DNA of 64,000 nt, taken from Caulobacterales bacterium (GTDB lineage Bacteria > Pseudomonadota > Alphaproteobacteria > Caulobacterales > Aquidulcibacteraceae). This document shows positions 7,815-16,372 of this stretch, in pieces. Position 1 is the stretch's first letter, and every line of letters begins with the position of its first letter. Both the position numbers and the translations under genes were made by a program. Location: the NCBI GenBank assembly GCA_017303355.1, contig JAFLCU010000009.1, forward strand, positions 1 to 64,000, written 5' to 3'. The notes under the pieces were generated by a model. That model was not told the origin of the DNA. It was given only the letters and a program-made list of their open reading frames with translations, and made no database searches.

Positions 7815-10307
7815 ATGATGGACCTGCGCCCTTACAAGAAGACCGAAACGCAACTCAGCGACTTCCTCCCGTGGGCCGCATTGATCGCGCCCGGAATCGT
7901 CCTCAACAAGGACGGCGCCTTTCAGCGGACGATGGCGTTTCGCGGTCCCGATCTCGATTCCTCGACGCCATCCGAATTGATCGGCGCATCGGCGCGGCTC
8001 AACAATGCGTTCCGTCGCTTGGGTTCGGGCTGGTGCCTTCATGTCGAAGCGCGCCGGGCGCCCGCGCCGGGCTATCCCGATTCAATCTGGCCGGATGCGT
8101 TGTCCTGGCTCATCGATGAAGAGCGCCGCGCCGTGTTCGAGGCTGCCGGCGCGCGTTTCGAGAGCGGCTATTACTTCACGCTGACCTGGCTGCCGCCGGC
8201 CGAGCGTCAGACCCGGCTTGAGAGTTTCCTGTTCGAGGGCGTCCAGGATGGCGCCAGCGGGTCGCCTTCCCCCGTCGATTATCGCCAGCACCTCGACCGC
8301 TTCGCCATCGAGACCGATCAGATACTCGCACTGATGGAGTCGCTCGCGCCTGAGGCGCGCTGGTTGGACGACGAGGAGACGCTGACCTATCTGCATGATT
8401 GCATTTCCGACCGTCCCCATCGCGTCGCCAGACCTGCGACGCCGTTTCATCTCGATGCGTTGCTGTCCGATGCGCCGCTCATTGGCGGTCTTGCGCCGCG
8501 ACTTGGGCGCCAGCATCTGCGCGTCATCTCGGTGCGCAGCTTCGTCACGGAAACCGAGCCGGGCTTTCTCGATGCCCTTAATCGGCTGGCGATCTCCTAT
8601 CGCTGGGTGAGCCGCTTCATCCCGCTCGATCGGGAAGAGGCGCGCCGCGAACTGGAGAAGACCCGCAAGCGCTGGTTCTCAAAACGGAAGGGTCTTCTGA
8701 CATTGCTGCGCGAAGCGCTCTTCCGCGAAGAAGCGCTGCTCGTCGACAATGACGCTGCCAATCAGGCCGCAGACGCCGACACCGCGCTGCAGGAGCTGGG
8801 CGCCGACGCCGTGAGCGCGGGCTTTGCGACGCTCACCATCACCGTCGCCGACGCAAGTGAGGACATGGCCGACGACGCCGTGCGCCAGATCCAACAGATC
8901 GCCGACGGCCTTGGCTTCGTCACACAGGTTGAATCCGTCAACGCCGTGGAAGCCTGGCTCGGCTCGCTGCCTGGGCAAGCCTATGCGGATGCGCGGCGAC
9001 CGATCCTGCTCTCACCCAGCCTCGCGCATTTGCTGCCCCTGAGCGCGGTCTGGGCCGGGCCGCAGCGCAATGCGCATCTGAATGGTCCGCCGCTCATGCT
9101 CACGGCGACGGATGGCGCCACACCATTCCGGCTCGATCTCCATGTCGGCGATGTCGGCCACACCATGATCGTGGGACCGACCGGCGCCGGCAAATCCGTG
9201 CTGCTCGCAACGCTCGCGGCGCAATGGCTGCGCTACACGTCGTGTCATCCCGCTGGAGCGCAGATCTATCTCTTCGACAAAGGGCGCTCGTGCCGCGCGA
9301 CCATTCTCGGCCTTGGCGGCGACTTCTTCGATCTGGGTGATGCCGATGCGCTCGGACTGCAGCCGCTCGAATGCGTGCATGAGCCCGATGAAAGGGCTTG
9401 GGCGCAGGATTGGCTCGTCGGGCTCATCGCTTCGGCCAATGCGAGCGTGACGCCTGAAATACGAACGGAGGTGTGGCGCGTCCTGGAACTGCTCGCCGAA
9501 CGTCCAGTCGAGGATCGGACGATCACCTTGTTCGCGGCGCTCATGCAGAACCAGGATGTCCGCGCCGCGCTTCACCCGTTCACGCAAGCAGGCGCGCATG
9601 GCCGTCTCATCGATCATGATCGATCGACCTTGGGCTATGGGCCGGTCCAGGCGTTCGAAATGGATGACGTGCTGCGCCGTCCTGAAGCAGCGGGCGCCGT
9701 TCTCGGCGCGCTCTTCCATACGCTTGAGAAGCGCTTTGATGGGCGCCCGACCATGCTCGTGCTCGATGAGGCATGGCTCTTCCTCAAGGATGCATTCTTC
9801 GCCGCGCAGATTCAGGACTGGCTTAAGACGCTACGCAAACGCAATGTCGCCGTGGTGTTCGCGAGCCAGGAGCTGGCAGATGTCGAACACTCATCCATTG
9901 CCTCCACCATCATCGAAGCGTGCCCAACACGCATCTATCTGCCGAACGACCGTGCGCGTGAACCGCATTCGCGTGCGTTCTATGCGGCTCTCGGGCTGAA
10001 CGGGCGCCAGATCGATCTTATCGCGTCCGCGACGCCCAAGCGGGATTATTACCTCGTCAGCCGTGACGGGTGCCGGTTGTTTGAATTGGGACTGGGGCCC
10101 GCCGCGCTTGCGTTCGTCGGCGCCTCGCGTCCCGAAGATCACACGCTGATGGATCGCGTGCTGGCCGAGCACGGCCCGAACGGCTTCGCCGAAGCGTGGC
10201 TCGCCCTGCGCGGACAGCGCGAAGCGGCCGATGCCGTGCGGCGTTTCAGGGCGCGTTCGTCCCCGAAAATTCCGAATGAACCCAAGATTACGATCGCTGC
10301 GGAATAG
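7815..10307 (+). CDS. trbE: Conjugal transfer ATPase TrbE (VirB4 family)
   Basis: The protein has 830 residues. The N-terminal CagE/TrbE domain (~1-400) precedes a RecA-like ATPase with Walker A MIVGPTGAGKSVLLATLA (~453-465) and Walker B TMLVLDEAWLFL (~645-656), then the ASQELADVEHS sensor region. VirB4 ATPases energise pilus assembly and substrate transfer. Two adjacent ATG codons occur at 7815 and 7818; the first is used here. The 165 nt of open frame further upstream overlap trbD and are not taken as coding. Confidence 0.95.
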   Translation: MMDLRPYKKTETQLSDFLPWAALIAPGIVLNKDGAFQRTMAFRGPDLDSSTPSELIGASARLNNAFRRLGSGWCLHVEARRAPAPGYPDSIWPDALSWLIDEERRAVFEAAGARFESGYYFTLTWLPPAERQTRLESFLFEGVQDGASGSPSPVDYRQHLDRFAIETDQILALMESLAPEARWLDDEETLTYLHDCISDRPHRVARPATPFHLDALLSDAPLIGGLAPRLGRQHLRVISVRSFVTETEPGFLDALNRLAISYRWVSRFIPLDREEARRELEKTRKRWFSKRKGLLTLLREALFREEALLVDNDAANQAADADTALQELGADAVSAGFATLTITVADASEDMADDAVRQIQQIADGLGFVTQVESVNAVEAWLGSLPGQAYADARRPILLSPSLAHLLPLSAVWAGPQRNAHLNGPPLMLTATDGATPFRLDLHVGDVGHTMIVGPTGAGKSVLLATLAAQWLRYTSCHPAGAQIYLFDKGRSCRATILGLGGDFFDLGDADALGLQPLECVHEPDERAWAQDWLVGLIASANASVTPEIRTEVWRVLELLAERPVEDRTITLFAALMQNQDVRAALHPFTQAGAHGRLIDHDRSTLGYGPVQAFEMDDVLRRPEAAGAVLGALFHTLEKRFDGRPTMLVLDEAWLFLKDAFFAAQIQDWLKTLRKRNVAVVFASQELADVEHSSIASTIIEACPTRIYLPNDRAREPHSRAFYAALGLNGRQIDLIASATPKRDYYLVSRDGCRLFELGLGPAALAFVGASRPEDHTLMDRVLAEHGPNGFAEAWLALRGQREAADAVRRFRARSSPKIPNEPKITIAAE

Positions 10308-10316
10308 GAGGCGCGT

Positions 10317-11036
10317 ATGAAACGGAGAGCGAGAACAGGAATGGCCGCTTTGGCGCTCTGCCTGATGCTTGGCGTGCAGCCGGCGCCGCCCGCATCGGCG
10401 CAAATCCCCGTCATCGATCCCGCCAACCTTGCACAGTCGATTACGCAGGTGACGCACATGGTGCAGCAATTGCGCAATCAGGTGCAGCAGATTGAGCAAG
10501 CGACCGCCATGCTGCGCCAGAATCCGCTGCAACTCTCGCCGGAGCTCTCGCAATCAATCGGAGAAGCACGCGCGCTCTTCCAAAGCGTGCAGGGCGTCGC
10601 CTTCGAGGCCCGGCAACTTGGCGAGGATTTGCGTACCCTCTATCCGCAGACCTGGGAGGATTTCGATCTTGATCAAGTTCTAGGTCGGTCAGACCAGTGG
10701 ATGGCGGAAAGCCGCCGCAGCCTTGAGCGTGCGATGGCGGCCGAAGCGCGCGCCGCAGCCTCCATCGAACGCTCGCAAGGGGCCATCGATCGTGCGCTGC
10801 AATCGTCCGGCGCTTCGGAAGGTCAGACCGGCGCCATCCAGGCCGGCAATCAGCTTTTGGGCATTCAGGCGGCGCAGCTTGCCGAGATTCACGCGCTCCT
10901 TATCGCGCAGGGCCGCGCGCTTGAGACCGAGCGCATGGAGCGGCTCGCGCGTGAAGAGCGCGCCGGCGAGATTCGGCGCCGCGCGTTCCCGACCGAAACG
11001 TCGGGGACTTTGACGCCCGCGCGCACGGCGTTCTGA
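10317..11036 (+). CDS. trbJ: P-type conjugative transfer protein TrbJ (VirB5-like)
   Basis: The protein has 239 residues. A signal peptide ends near PASAQIPVIDPANL. A long amphipathic helical body follows (MVQQLRNQVQQIEQATAMLRQNPLQL; then Ala/Glu-rich helices), as in TrbJ. TAGGAG precedes the ATG. TrbJ is periplasmic and linked to pilus tip assembly and entry exclusion. No separate trbK entry-exclusion lipoprotein is visible between trbJ and trbL, where many trb operons carry one. Confidence 0.88.
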   Translation: MKRRARTGMAALALCLMLGVQPAPPASAQIPVIDPANLAQSITQVTHMVQQLRNQVQQIEQATAMLRQNPLQLSPELSQSIGEARALFQSVQGVAFEARQLGEDLRTLYPQTWEDFDLDQVLGRSDQWMAESRRSLERAMAAEARAAASIERSQGAIDRALQSSGASEGQTGAIQAGNQLLGIQAAQLAEIHALLIAQGRALETERMERLAREERAGEIRRRAFPTETSGTLTPARTAF

Positions 11037-11052
11037 GCAGGGGCGCCGCGCG

Positions 11053-12084
11053 ATGGATCCGTCATCGGTCAATTCCTTCCTCGACCAGTTTCTGGCCGTC
11101 GCCAATTCTGGCTTCGGTCTGATCCAGGGCGACGTGACCTATGTCCTGAATGCGCTGATCGTCATTTCGATCGTGCTGGCCGGCGCGCAATGGGCGTTGG
11201 CGCAGGAGGCGCCGCTCGCGCCGTTCTTTCGCAAGGTGCTGTTCGTCTCGTTCTTCGCCTTCCTCATCAACAATTGGAATTTTCTGGCCACCGCCATCAA
11301 TCAATCGGGCGCCATGCTCGGTCTGCGCGCCGGGGGCGGCGGGCTCACCATGGCGGAACTGCACAATCCTGGCCGTGTCGGCCAGATCGGCGTCGAACTC
11401 TTCGGCCGCACCGCAGCGCTCGCCGAAGGCATGAACATCATCACCGATTTCTTCGCGATGATGACGATCTTCCTCGCCGCGTTCTTTGTCATGATTGGTT
11501 TCTTCGTGTTGGCGCTGCAGCTCTTCGTGGTGCTGATCGCGTTCAAGCTCGGCTCTCTGGTCGCGTTCGTGGCTTTGCCGTGGGGCGTGTTCAACGGGAC
11601 GGCCTGGGTGGCGGAACGGCCGCTTGGCTGGGTGGTCGGTTCGGCCATGCGCCTCTTCGTTCTTGCCTTCGTCGCGTCCGTCTCGATCACCTTTGTCAAC
11701 ACATTGCCCGCCGCGTTTACGCTCGACGCCGGCGGCGTGCTCAATGTGCTTTTGTTTGGCGCAACGGTTCTGGCGCTTGCCTGGTTCGCACCGATCCTCG
11801 CGAGTGAAGTTGTGCAGGGTCAGCCGCATCTGGCGGGGCCTGCCGTCGCCGGCGCCGCGGCGGTCACTACTGTGCTCGGTTATGCGAGTACGCGGGCCTT
11901 CATTTCCGGCGGGGCGAAACTCGCAAGCGCGGGCGCACGCATGATTGGCGGAAAATCCGGCGGCCGGCGCTTCGGAGGCGGCGGCGCTCAAGGCGCCGCG
12001 CGTCCCGCCATCGACTATTCCGGCATGACGCCGCCGCCTCCGCCGCCGCCCGCAACGCCGCCATCTGGAGGGAGCAAGACATGA
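11053..12084 (+). CDS. trbL: P-type conjugative transfer protein TrbL (VirB6-like)
   Basis: The protein has 343 residues with at least six hydrophobic segments between ~30 and ~275. The C-terminus is flexible, Gly/Pro-rich and ends in a polyproline run. This is the architecture of TrbL/VirB6, the polytopic inner-membrane channel component. The start MDPSSVNSFLDQFLAVANSGFGLIQGDV is typical. Its stop overlaps the ATG of trbF. Confidence 0.92.
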   Translation: MDPSSVNSFLDQFLAVANSGFGLIQGDVTYVLNALIVISIVLAGAQWALAQEAPLAPFFRKVLFVSFFAFLINNWNFLATAINQSGAMLGLRAGGGGLTMAELHNPGRVGQIGVELFGRTAALAEGMNIITDFFAMMTIFLAAFFVMIGFFVLALQLFVVLIAFKLGSLVAFVALPWGVFNGTAWVAERPLGWVVGSAMRLFVLAFVASVSITFVNTLPAAFTLDAGGVLNVLLFGATVLALAWFAPILASEVVQGQPHLAGPAVAGAAAVTTVLGYASTRAFISGGAKLASAGARMIGGKSGGRRFGGGGAQGAARPAIDYSGMTPPPPPPPATPPSGGSKT

Positions 12085-12764
12085 GAACGCCGTTCACGGC
12101 GCCGGCGCAGTCCTATGCCGGCGACGAACCTGACACGCCCTATAAGCGCGCGCGCCAGGAATGGGACCGGCGCATGGGCGCCGCTGTCATTTCCGCGCGC
12201 GCCTGGCGCATGATGGCGATGGCGGGATTGGCGCTTTCAGCGGGATTGGCGCTCGCACTGACGATCGTCGCGCTGCAGAGCCGCACCTTCGTGCACGTCG
12301 TCGAAGTCTCGCCCGAGGGGCAGGTGCTCAATGTGCGCGCTGCGAGCGGGGAATGGCGCGCGACCGATGCGCAGACAGCTTATCACCTGGGCCGCTTCGT
12401 GCGTCTCGTGCGCGCGCTGCCGACCGATGGCGTGGTGCTGCGCGAGAACTGGCTGGAGGCGTACAAATTCCTGACGCCCCCTGCGGCGGCGCAATTGACC
12501 GAGATCGCGCGCGCTGACGATCCGTTTCTAAGTCTGGGGCGCGTTGGGCGCACCGTGCATATCCGCTCCATTATTCAGCGTTCGGATCGTTCCTGGGAAG
12601 TCTCGTGGATCGAGCGCGAGACCAACGCGACGGGCTCGCCTGATGGCGAGGCCTATAGCGGGGTCTTCACGGTGACGACGCGCCGCCCGCGCACCGCCGA
12701 CGAGATCGCCTCCAATCCGCTCGGCCTTCTCATCTCCGAATTCAGTTGGAGTCGGGTGCGATGA
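12081..12764 (+). CDS. trbF: Conjugal transfer protein TrbF (VirB8-like)
   Basis: The protein has 227 residues. A short cytosolic N-terminus contains the YKRARQEWDRRMG motif of TrbF. One membrane helix follows (~40-62), then a periplasmic NTF2-like VirB8 domain with SWEVSWIERETN. It is a structural scaffold of the mating channel. It is translationally coupled with trbL (ATGA) and trbG, whose ATG overlaps the last bases. Confidence 0.92.
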   Translation: MRTPFTAPAQSYAGDEPDTPYKRARQEWDRRMGAAVISARAWRMMAMAGLALSAGLALALTIVALQSRTFVHVVEVSPEGQVLNVRAASGEWRATDAQTAYHLGRFVRLVRALPTDGVVLRENWLEAYKFLTPPAAAQLTEIARADDPFLSLGRVGRTVHIRSIIQRSDRSWEVSWIERETNATGSPDGEAYSGVFTVTTRRPRTADEIASNPLGLLISEFSWSRVR

Positions 12765-13648
12765 TGCGTTTCCTGTTAGCGGGTGTTTCGTTGGCTTTGC
12801 TTCTTTCGCCGCCAACGGCCATGGCCCAAGCAAGCGCCGATCAATGTCCCGCCTTGAGCGCCGCCGCGAGCGAAGCGCCGCAAGCGCGGCGCACCCGCCG
12901 CGAGCCAACGCCGAGCGAATTGCTGGCGCGCGCCAATGAGGCGGCACGGCAGCGGCCGGAAACGACGAGCTTTACGCAGGCGCGCCAGATCTACACTTAT
13001 GCGCCCGGCGCGATCTACGAACTCTACACGAGCCCGAGCTTCATCTCGGCGATCCTGCTTGAGCCCGGCGAAAGCCTCGGCGATGTCGCCGCCGGCGATA
13101 CATCGCGCTGGATGGTGCAGGAGACGAGCGCCGAGACCGGCATCGATGGACGCACCATTGTGCTGGTGAAGCCGCAGACGACGGGCCTTCGCACCAATAT
13201 CGTTCTGGTCACCGACCGGCGCACCTACACCATCGAAGCGATCGCGCAGGCGGGATCGGCATATTCCGCGCAGATCGCTTGGTGCTATCCGGCCGAAGAA
13301 GAGGCGCGGATGGCGAGCGTCGATCAGCTCCACTTCGGCTATCGCGTTCGCGCTACGCGCGGCGGCAGACCAAGCTGGATGCCGACGCGGGTGTTCGATG
13401 ACGGCAGGCGGACCTGGATTGAAATGCCGGAAGCGGTCGCATCCAGTGATCTGCCGCCGCTCTTCGTGATCACCGGGGAAGGCGCCGAACTCGTAAACTA
13501 TCGCGTGCAGGGCAGGCGCTACATGGTCGACCGCATCTTCGATGTCGCCGAACTGCGTCTTGGCACGCGTGCGCCAACGATCGTGCGTATCGAGCGTGAA
13601 GGCGCGCCAACGCAACGGCGCCCCGCGCGCCCAGGAGGGCGGTCGTGA
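12761..13648 (+). CDS. trbG: P-type conjugative transfer protein TrbG (VirB9-like)
   Basis: The protein has 295 residues. A signal peptide ends at TAMAQASADQ. The body carries typical VirB9 strings: YTYAPGAIYELYTSPSFISAILLEPGE, WMVQET, LVKPQTTGLRTNIVLVTDRRTY, and the C-terminal WIEMPEAV / LFVITGEGAELVNYRVQGRRYMVDRIFDVAELRLG. VirB9/TrbG is part of the outer-membrane core complex. The ATG at 12761 is chosen because it begins the signal peptide and overlaps the trbF stop. Confidence 0.95.
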   Translation: MMRFLLAGVSLALLLSPPTAMAQASADQCPALSAAASEAPQARRTRREPTPSELLARANEAARQRPETTSFTQARQIYTYAPGAIYELYTSPSFISAILLEPGESLGDVAAGDTSRWMVQETSAETGIDGRTIVLVKPQTTGLRTNIVLVTDRRTYTIEAIAQAGSAYSAQIAWCYPAEEEARMASVDQLHFGYRVRATRGGRPSWMPTRVFDDGRRTWIEMPEAVASSDLPPLFVITGEGAELVNYRVQGRRYMVDRIFDVAELRLGTRAPTIVRIEREGAPTQRRPARPGGRS

Positions 13649-14748
13649 GCGCGGCCCATGAGATAGCATCAGAGCCCGCGCCTGACCTGTCGATCCGTGC
13701 GCGTCCGCCAAGTCCGCGCCGTCTGTCGCGCAAGGTGCTGATGGCGGGCGCGGTCATTGCTGCTTCGATCGTCACGCTCGCACTCTTCATCGGTTTGAGC
13801 GAACGGCCCGATCGCGATGTGCGCCAGGCCGAAGCGCAAGCTGCGGCGGGCGGTCCGCCGGAATCGATCCGCAACGCATCCGGCCAGTACGCATCGAGTG
13901 ATCTGCCGCGCGCTGAACTCGATGCGCCGCGCGACATGCTTTGGGGCGAGAACGGCCCGCCGGAATCCGCTGCGCTTGAGCCGCCCGCAGATGCGGCATG
14001 GGCAGGTCCGCCGCGGGGCGGCGTTGCTGCGGGGGCACGCGAAGCGCCGCCCGATCCGCAAGCTCTCGCGCGCACTTCGCCGATCATCTTTGACGGGCGC
14101 GCCCGCACCACGGCGTCGGTCGCCGCCGACGAAGGCGAAGCGCGTCTCGATGCGCGCCTCATGCCGCCCCGTTCGCGTTACGAGTTGATGGCCGGCGCGG
14201 TGGTGCCCGCCGCGCTCATCACTGAACTCAATTCCGAACAGCCGGGCCGCGCCATCGCGCAGGTGACGACCAATGTCTATGACAGCGTCTCAGGCGTACA
14301 TCTGCTTATCCCGCAGGGCGCGCGGCTCATCGGGACGTATGACGCCGACACCTCCTATGGCGAGCGCCGGCTCGTGCTTGTCTGGAACCGGCTCATTTTT
14401 CCCAATGGCTGGAGCATTTCGCTGCGCGGCATGGAAGGCGCCGATCCAACTGGGGCCGCTGGTCTGCGGGACCGCACCGACAATCATTTGGATCGCCTCG
14501 CCGGCGCCATCGGGCTTTCCGCCATTATCAGCGTGATTGCCGACAATGCCGAGGATGACGACCAGAACTCGTTGGCGCAAAGCGTCGGCGATGCGGCGGC
14601 GGCGGAAGCTGCACGCACCGGCGGGCGCATTGTAGATCGCGAATTGAGCGTGCGCCCGACCTTGCGCATTCGCGCCGGCGGTTCGGTGCGCTTGCTGGTG
14701 ACGCGCGACATTCAATTGCGTCCCTATAGAGAAGACCGGAACCGATGA
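13645..14748 (+). CDS. trbI: P-type conjugative transfer protein TrbI (VirB10-like)
   Basis: The protein has 367 residues from a GTG start. A cytosolic N-terminus and one membrane helix (~33-52) are followed by a Pro/Ala-rich periplasmic linker and a C-terminal beta-barrel VirB10 domain: AGAVVPAALITELNSEQPGRAIAQVTTNVYDS, IPQGARLIGTYDA, LVWNRLIFPNG. It spans the envelope and links inner-membrane ATPases to the outer core. It is coupled by 4-nt overlaps to trbG and to the regulator that follows. Confidence 0.95.
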   Translation: MSAAHEIASEPAPDLSIRARPPSPRRLSRKVLMAGAVIAASIVTLALFIGLSERPDRDVRQAEAQAAAGGPPESIRNASGQYASSDLPRAELDAPRDMLWGENGPPESAALEPPADAAWAGPPRGGVAAGAREAPPDPQALARTSPIIFDGRARTTASVAADEGEARLDARLMPPRSRYELMAGAVVPAALITELNSEQPGRAIAQVTTNVYDSVSGVHLLIPQGARLIGTYDADTSYGERRLVLVWNRLIFPNGWSISLRGMEGADPTGAAGLRDRTDNHLDRLAGAIGLSAIISVIADNAEDDDQNSLAQSVGDAAAAEAARTGGRIVDRELSVRPTLRIRAGGSVRLLVTRDIQLRPYREDRNR

Positions 14749-15062
14749 AGGTTCCCGCCGATCTCGTGCCGCAGAAGGTTGTGGCGGACGATCTCTGCGT
14801 AAGCCTCGCCACGCTCTGGCGCGCGCGCCGCAGCAATCTTCCGGGTTTTCCCGCGCCGGTCATCATCCGCAACATGGTGTTCTGGCGCAAAGCCGATCTC
14901 GGCAAGCTTGAAGATGCGCTGATGCAATTCGAGGGACGCGGCAAGTTCGAGCGGGAGCGCGAACGCTCCAAACGCATCGCCGTTATGACGAAAGCGCGTC
15001 CTCAGCCCAAACGCATCAAGCGCGCGCGCCGTCCTGACGAACGGCAGCGCGACCTTTTCTAA
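14745..15062 (+). CDS. AlpA/MerR-like helix-turn-helix protein at the end of the trb operon
   Basis: The protein has 105 residues. VVADDLCVSLATLWRARRSNLPGFPAPVIIRNMVFWRKADLGKLEDAL has the order of an AlpA/excisionase winged helix: helix, turn, recognition helix, then the FPAP...W..ADL wing. The C-terminal half is strongly basic. The start overlaps the trbI stop (ATGA), so it is co-translated with the mating genes. In many related operons a DUF2274 gene occupies this place. It may be an excisionase/directionality factor or an operon regulator; neither is proven. Confidence 0.7.
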   Translation: MKVPADLVPQKVVADDLCVSLATLWRARRSNLPGFPAPVIIRNMVFWRKADLGKLEDALMQFEGRGKFERERERSKRIAVMTKARPQPKRIKRARRPDERQRDLF

Positions 15063-15080
15063 CCAGTCCATGCTCCCATG

Positions 15081-15211
15081 TTCGACCTCGGCCCGAGCAG
15101 GGCGCGAGGTCGAATGAAGAAGGGACGTGGCTCCCACGTCCCGACACCTTCAACGCCGCCATCGCGCGCAGCCGGCGTCAAGGGCGTGAGAGCGATAGCG
15201 TCCCTTGACGC
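15081..15211. other. Three consecutive hairpins after the trb operon, including conserved hairpin copy B
   Basis: Three perfect stems occur within 131 nt of noncoding DNA. TTCGACCTCG (15081-15090) pairs with CGAGGTCGAA (15105-15114). GGGACGTGG (15122-15130) pairs with CCACGTCCC (15134-15142). GCGTCAAGGG (15175-15184) pairs with CCCTTGACGC (15202-15211). The third has the same loop layout as the hairpin at 2744-2775, with a compensatory stem change. None is followed by a clear T tract, so simple termination does not fully explain the set. The whole gap 15063-15324 contains no gene. Confidence 0.6.
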
Positions 15212-15262
15212 GGGCGAGCACGATGGCACTCACGCCCATCAACGATGGTTGCGACTGAATTG

Positions 15263-15323
15263 GCCAGCCCCAGCCCCAGCCCCAGCGCCAGCCCCAGCGC
15301 CAGCGCCAGCCCCCAGCGCCAGC
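15263..15323. repeat. CCAGCC/CCAGCG hexamer tandem repeat
   Basis: About ten consecutive CCAGCC or CCAGCG units, one with an extra C, end 1 nt before the stop codon of the oppositely oriented exo/endonuclease-like gene. The repeat is noncoding in the gene model used here. It is a simple-sequence tract prone to slippage. Confidence 0.9.
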
Positions 15324-15324
15324 G

Positions 15325-16050
15325 CTAGACGCTCATCTCGTCGACGGAGACGACCATGCCGCTGTGGTCAGAGAGATTTTGCTTGTCTGCTGGCCACGCG
15401 GCGACGACGGACGTCTTGTTCTTCCACGCCGCGGGTAAGGCGATGTGATCGATCGGCGGATAGGGCAACCAACCTTTGGGGAACACTTCTGGCGCCGTCG
15501 CGCAGTAAAGACCGCAACTTTCGAGGCCGCTTTTGAGCGCAGCGATCCCCGCCTTAGTGCCGTAATAAGCCCCGGTGCCGAGATCGGTGTTGTAATCGCC
15601 GGCGATGCAGAGCGCCGCGTCGGCGTGAAGGTCGCGTAGCTTTAGCCATTCCGCGCACTGTTGGGCGATGACGCGATGGTGCTCGGACCAATCGAACTTT
15701 TCGCGGTCGCCCTTCCAAGGCAACACGGTGCCGTACACCAGCATGCCCGCATCGCCGCCGAGATCGAGGAGCGCGGCGATTGTGCGCTCCTTGTCGGCTT
15801 CCGGTAAATCGACTTGCCGCAAAATCGGGTAACGGCTCCAGATCGACACCCACCGGCTGCCGGGGCGAATGCCCGACCAATTCTTCGGTCGCGGCGCGGA
15901 ATGCGTGGCGAAGGTGCAGCCCGGCGGGACGAGCGCGTCATGAGTCTCGGTGAGCACCCAAATATCGGCTGGGTGTTCGGCCAGTTTTGCGTGGAGCGCG
16001 TCGAGGCGTTTCTCGTAGGCGTATTCAACATTCCAAGTGCCGATCCGCAT
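15325..16050 (-). CDS. Endonuclease/exonuclease/phosphatase (EEP) family protein
   Basis: The protein has 241 residues with the EEP-fold motifs in order: start MRIGTWNVEYA (metal-binding N), DIWVLTETHD (catalytic E), CIAGDYNTDLG (catalytic D and N), and C-terminal IDHIALPA ... LSDHSGMVVSV (D-H pair). This metal-dependent phosphodiesterase fold cleaves DNA, RNA or phosphate esters; the substrate is not evident. No signal peptide or membrane segment is seen. An AGGAAG lies just upstream, and the start is 8 nt after the stop of a 99-residue gene, suggesting one transcription unit. It is cargo of the ICE; a defence role is possible but unproven. Confidence 0.82.
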   Translation of the reverse strand: MRIGTWNVEYAYEKRLDALHAKLAEHPADIWVLTETHDALVPPGCTFATHSAPRPKNWSGIRPGSRWVSIWSRYPILRQVDLPEADKERTIAALLDLGGDAGMLVYGTVLPWKGDREKFDWSEHHRVIAQQCAEWLKLRDLHADAALCIAGDYNTDLGTGAYYGTKAGIAALKSGLESCGLYCATAPEVFPKGWLPYPPIDHIALPAAWKNKTSVVAAWPADKQNLSDHSGMVVSVDEMSV

Positions 16051-16058
16051 GAGGCTTC

Positions 16059-16358
16059 CTAGCTGTGGTCTTCTGGAATCCAGGGCGATCGGAAGGTCTG
16101 GAAATCCGCTGGCTCAAGGTTCATTTCCGCCGCACGGTCGAGCGTCGTCAACGCGGCCTGGATCGCTTTGTGGTCAGGCCCCCATTTGGGCCGACAGGCG
16201 GCGAGCATGCGCTCCAGTCGCCATCGGTATGGGCGCAGGCTCTCAAAGTGCTGGGTTGCGAAACGAAGCATGACATGGTTGTTCCGCATTCGTTCCGGGT
16301 CCGTCAAGGCTGAGGTTCTCGCATCGGTTACAAAAGCTAGGTGCTTGAACGGGACCAC
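16059..16358 (-). CDS. Small protein of unknown function upstream of the EEP gene
   Basis: The protein has 99 residues and I do not recognise the family. It is soluble and helical, with WRLERMLAACRPKWGPDHKAIQAALTTLDRAAEM in the middle and several Trp and Arg residues. It is read in the same direction as the EEP gene, with 8 nt between them. Its start lies 14 nt from the divergently transcribed AbiE antitoxin, so the two units share a very short control region. The coding assignment rests on codon pattern and on operon spacing. Confidence 0.55.
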   Translation of the reverse strand: MVPFKHLAFVTDARTSALTDPERMRNNHVMLRFATQHFESLRPYRWRLERMLAACRPKWGPDHKAIQAALTTLDRAAEMNLEPADFQTFRSPWIPEDHS

Positions 16359-16372
16359 CTAGGAAATGTAAC

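Noticed and set aside
15263..15323. Short tandem units that could suggest a CRISPR array
   Set aside because: The units are contiguous hexamers with no spacers, and no cas genes are near.
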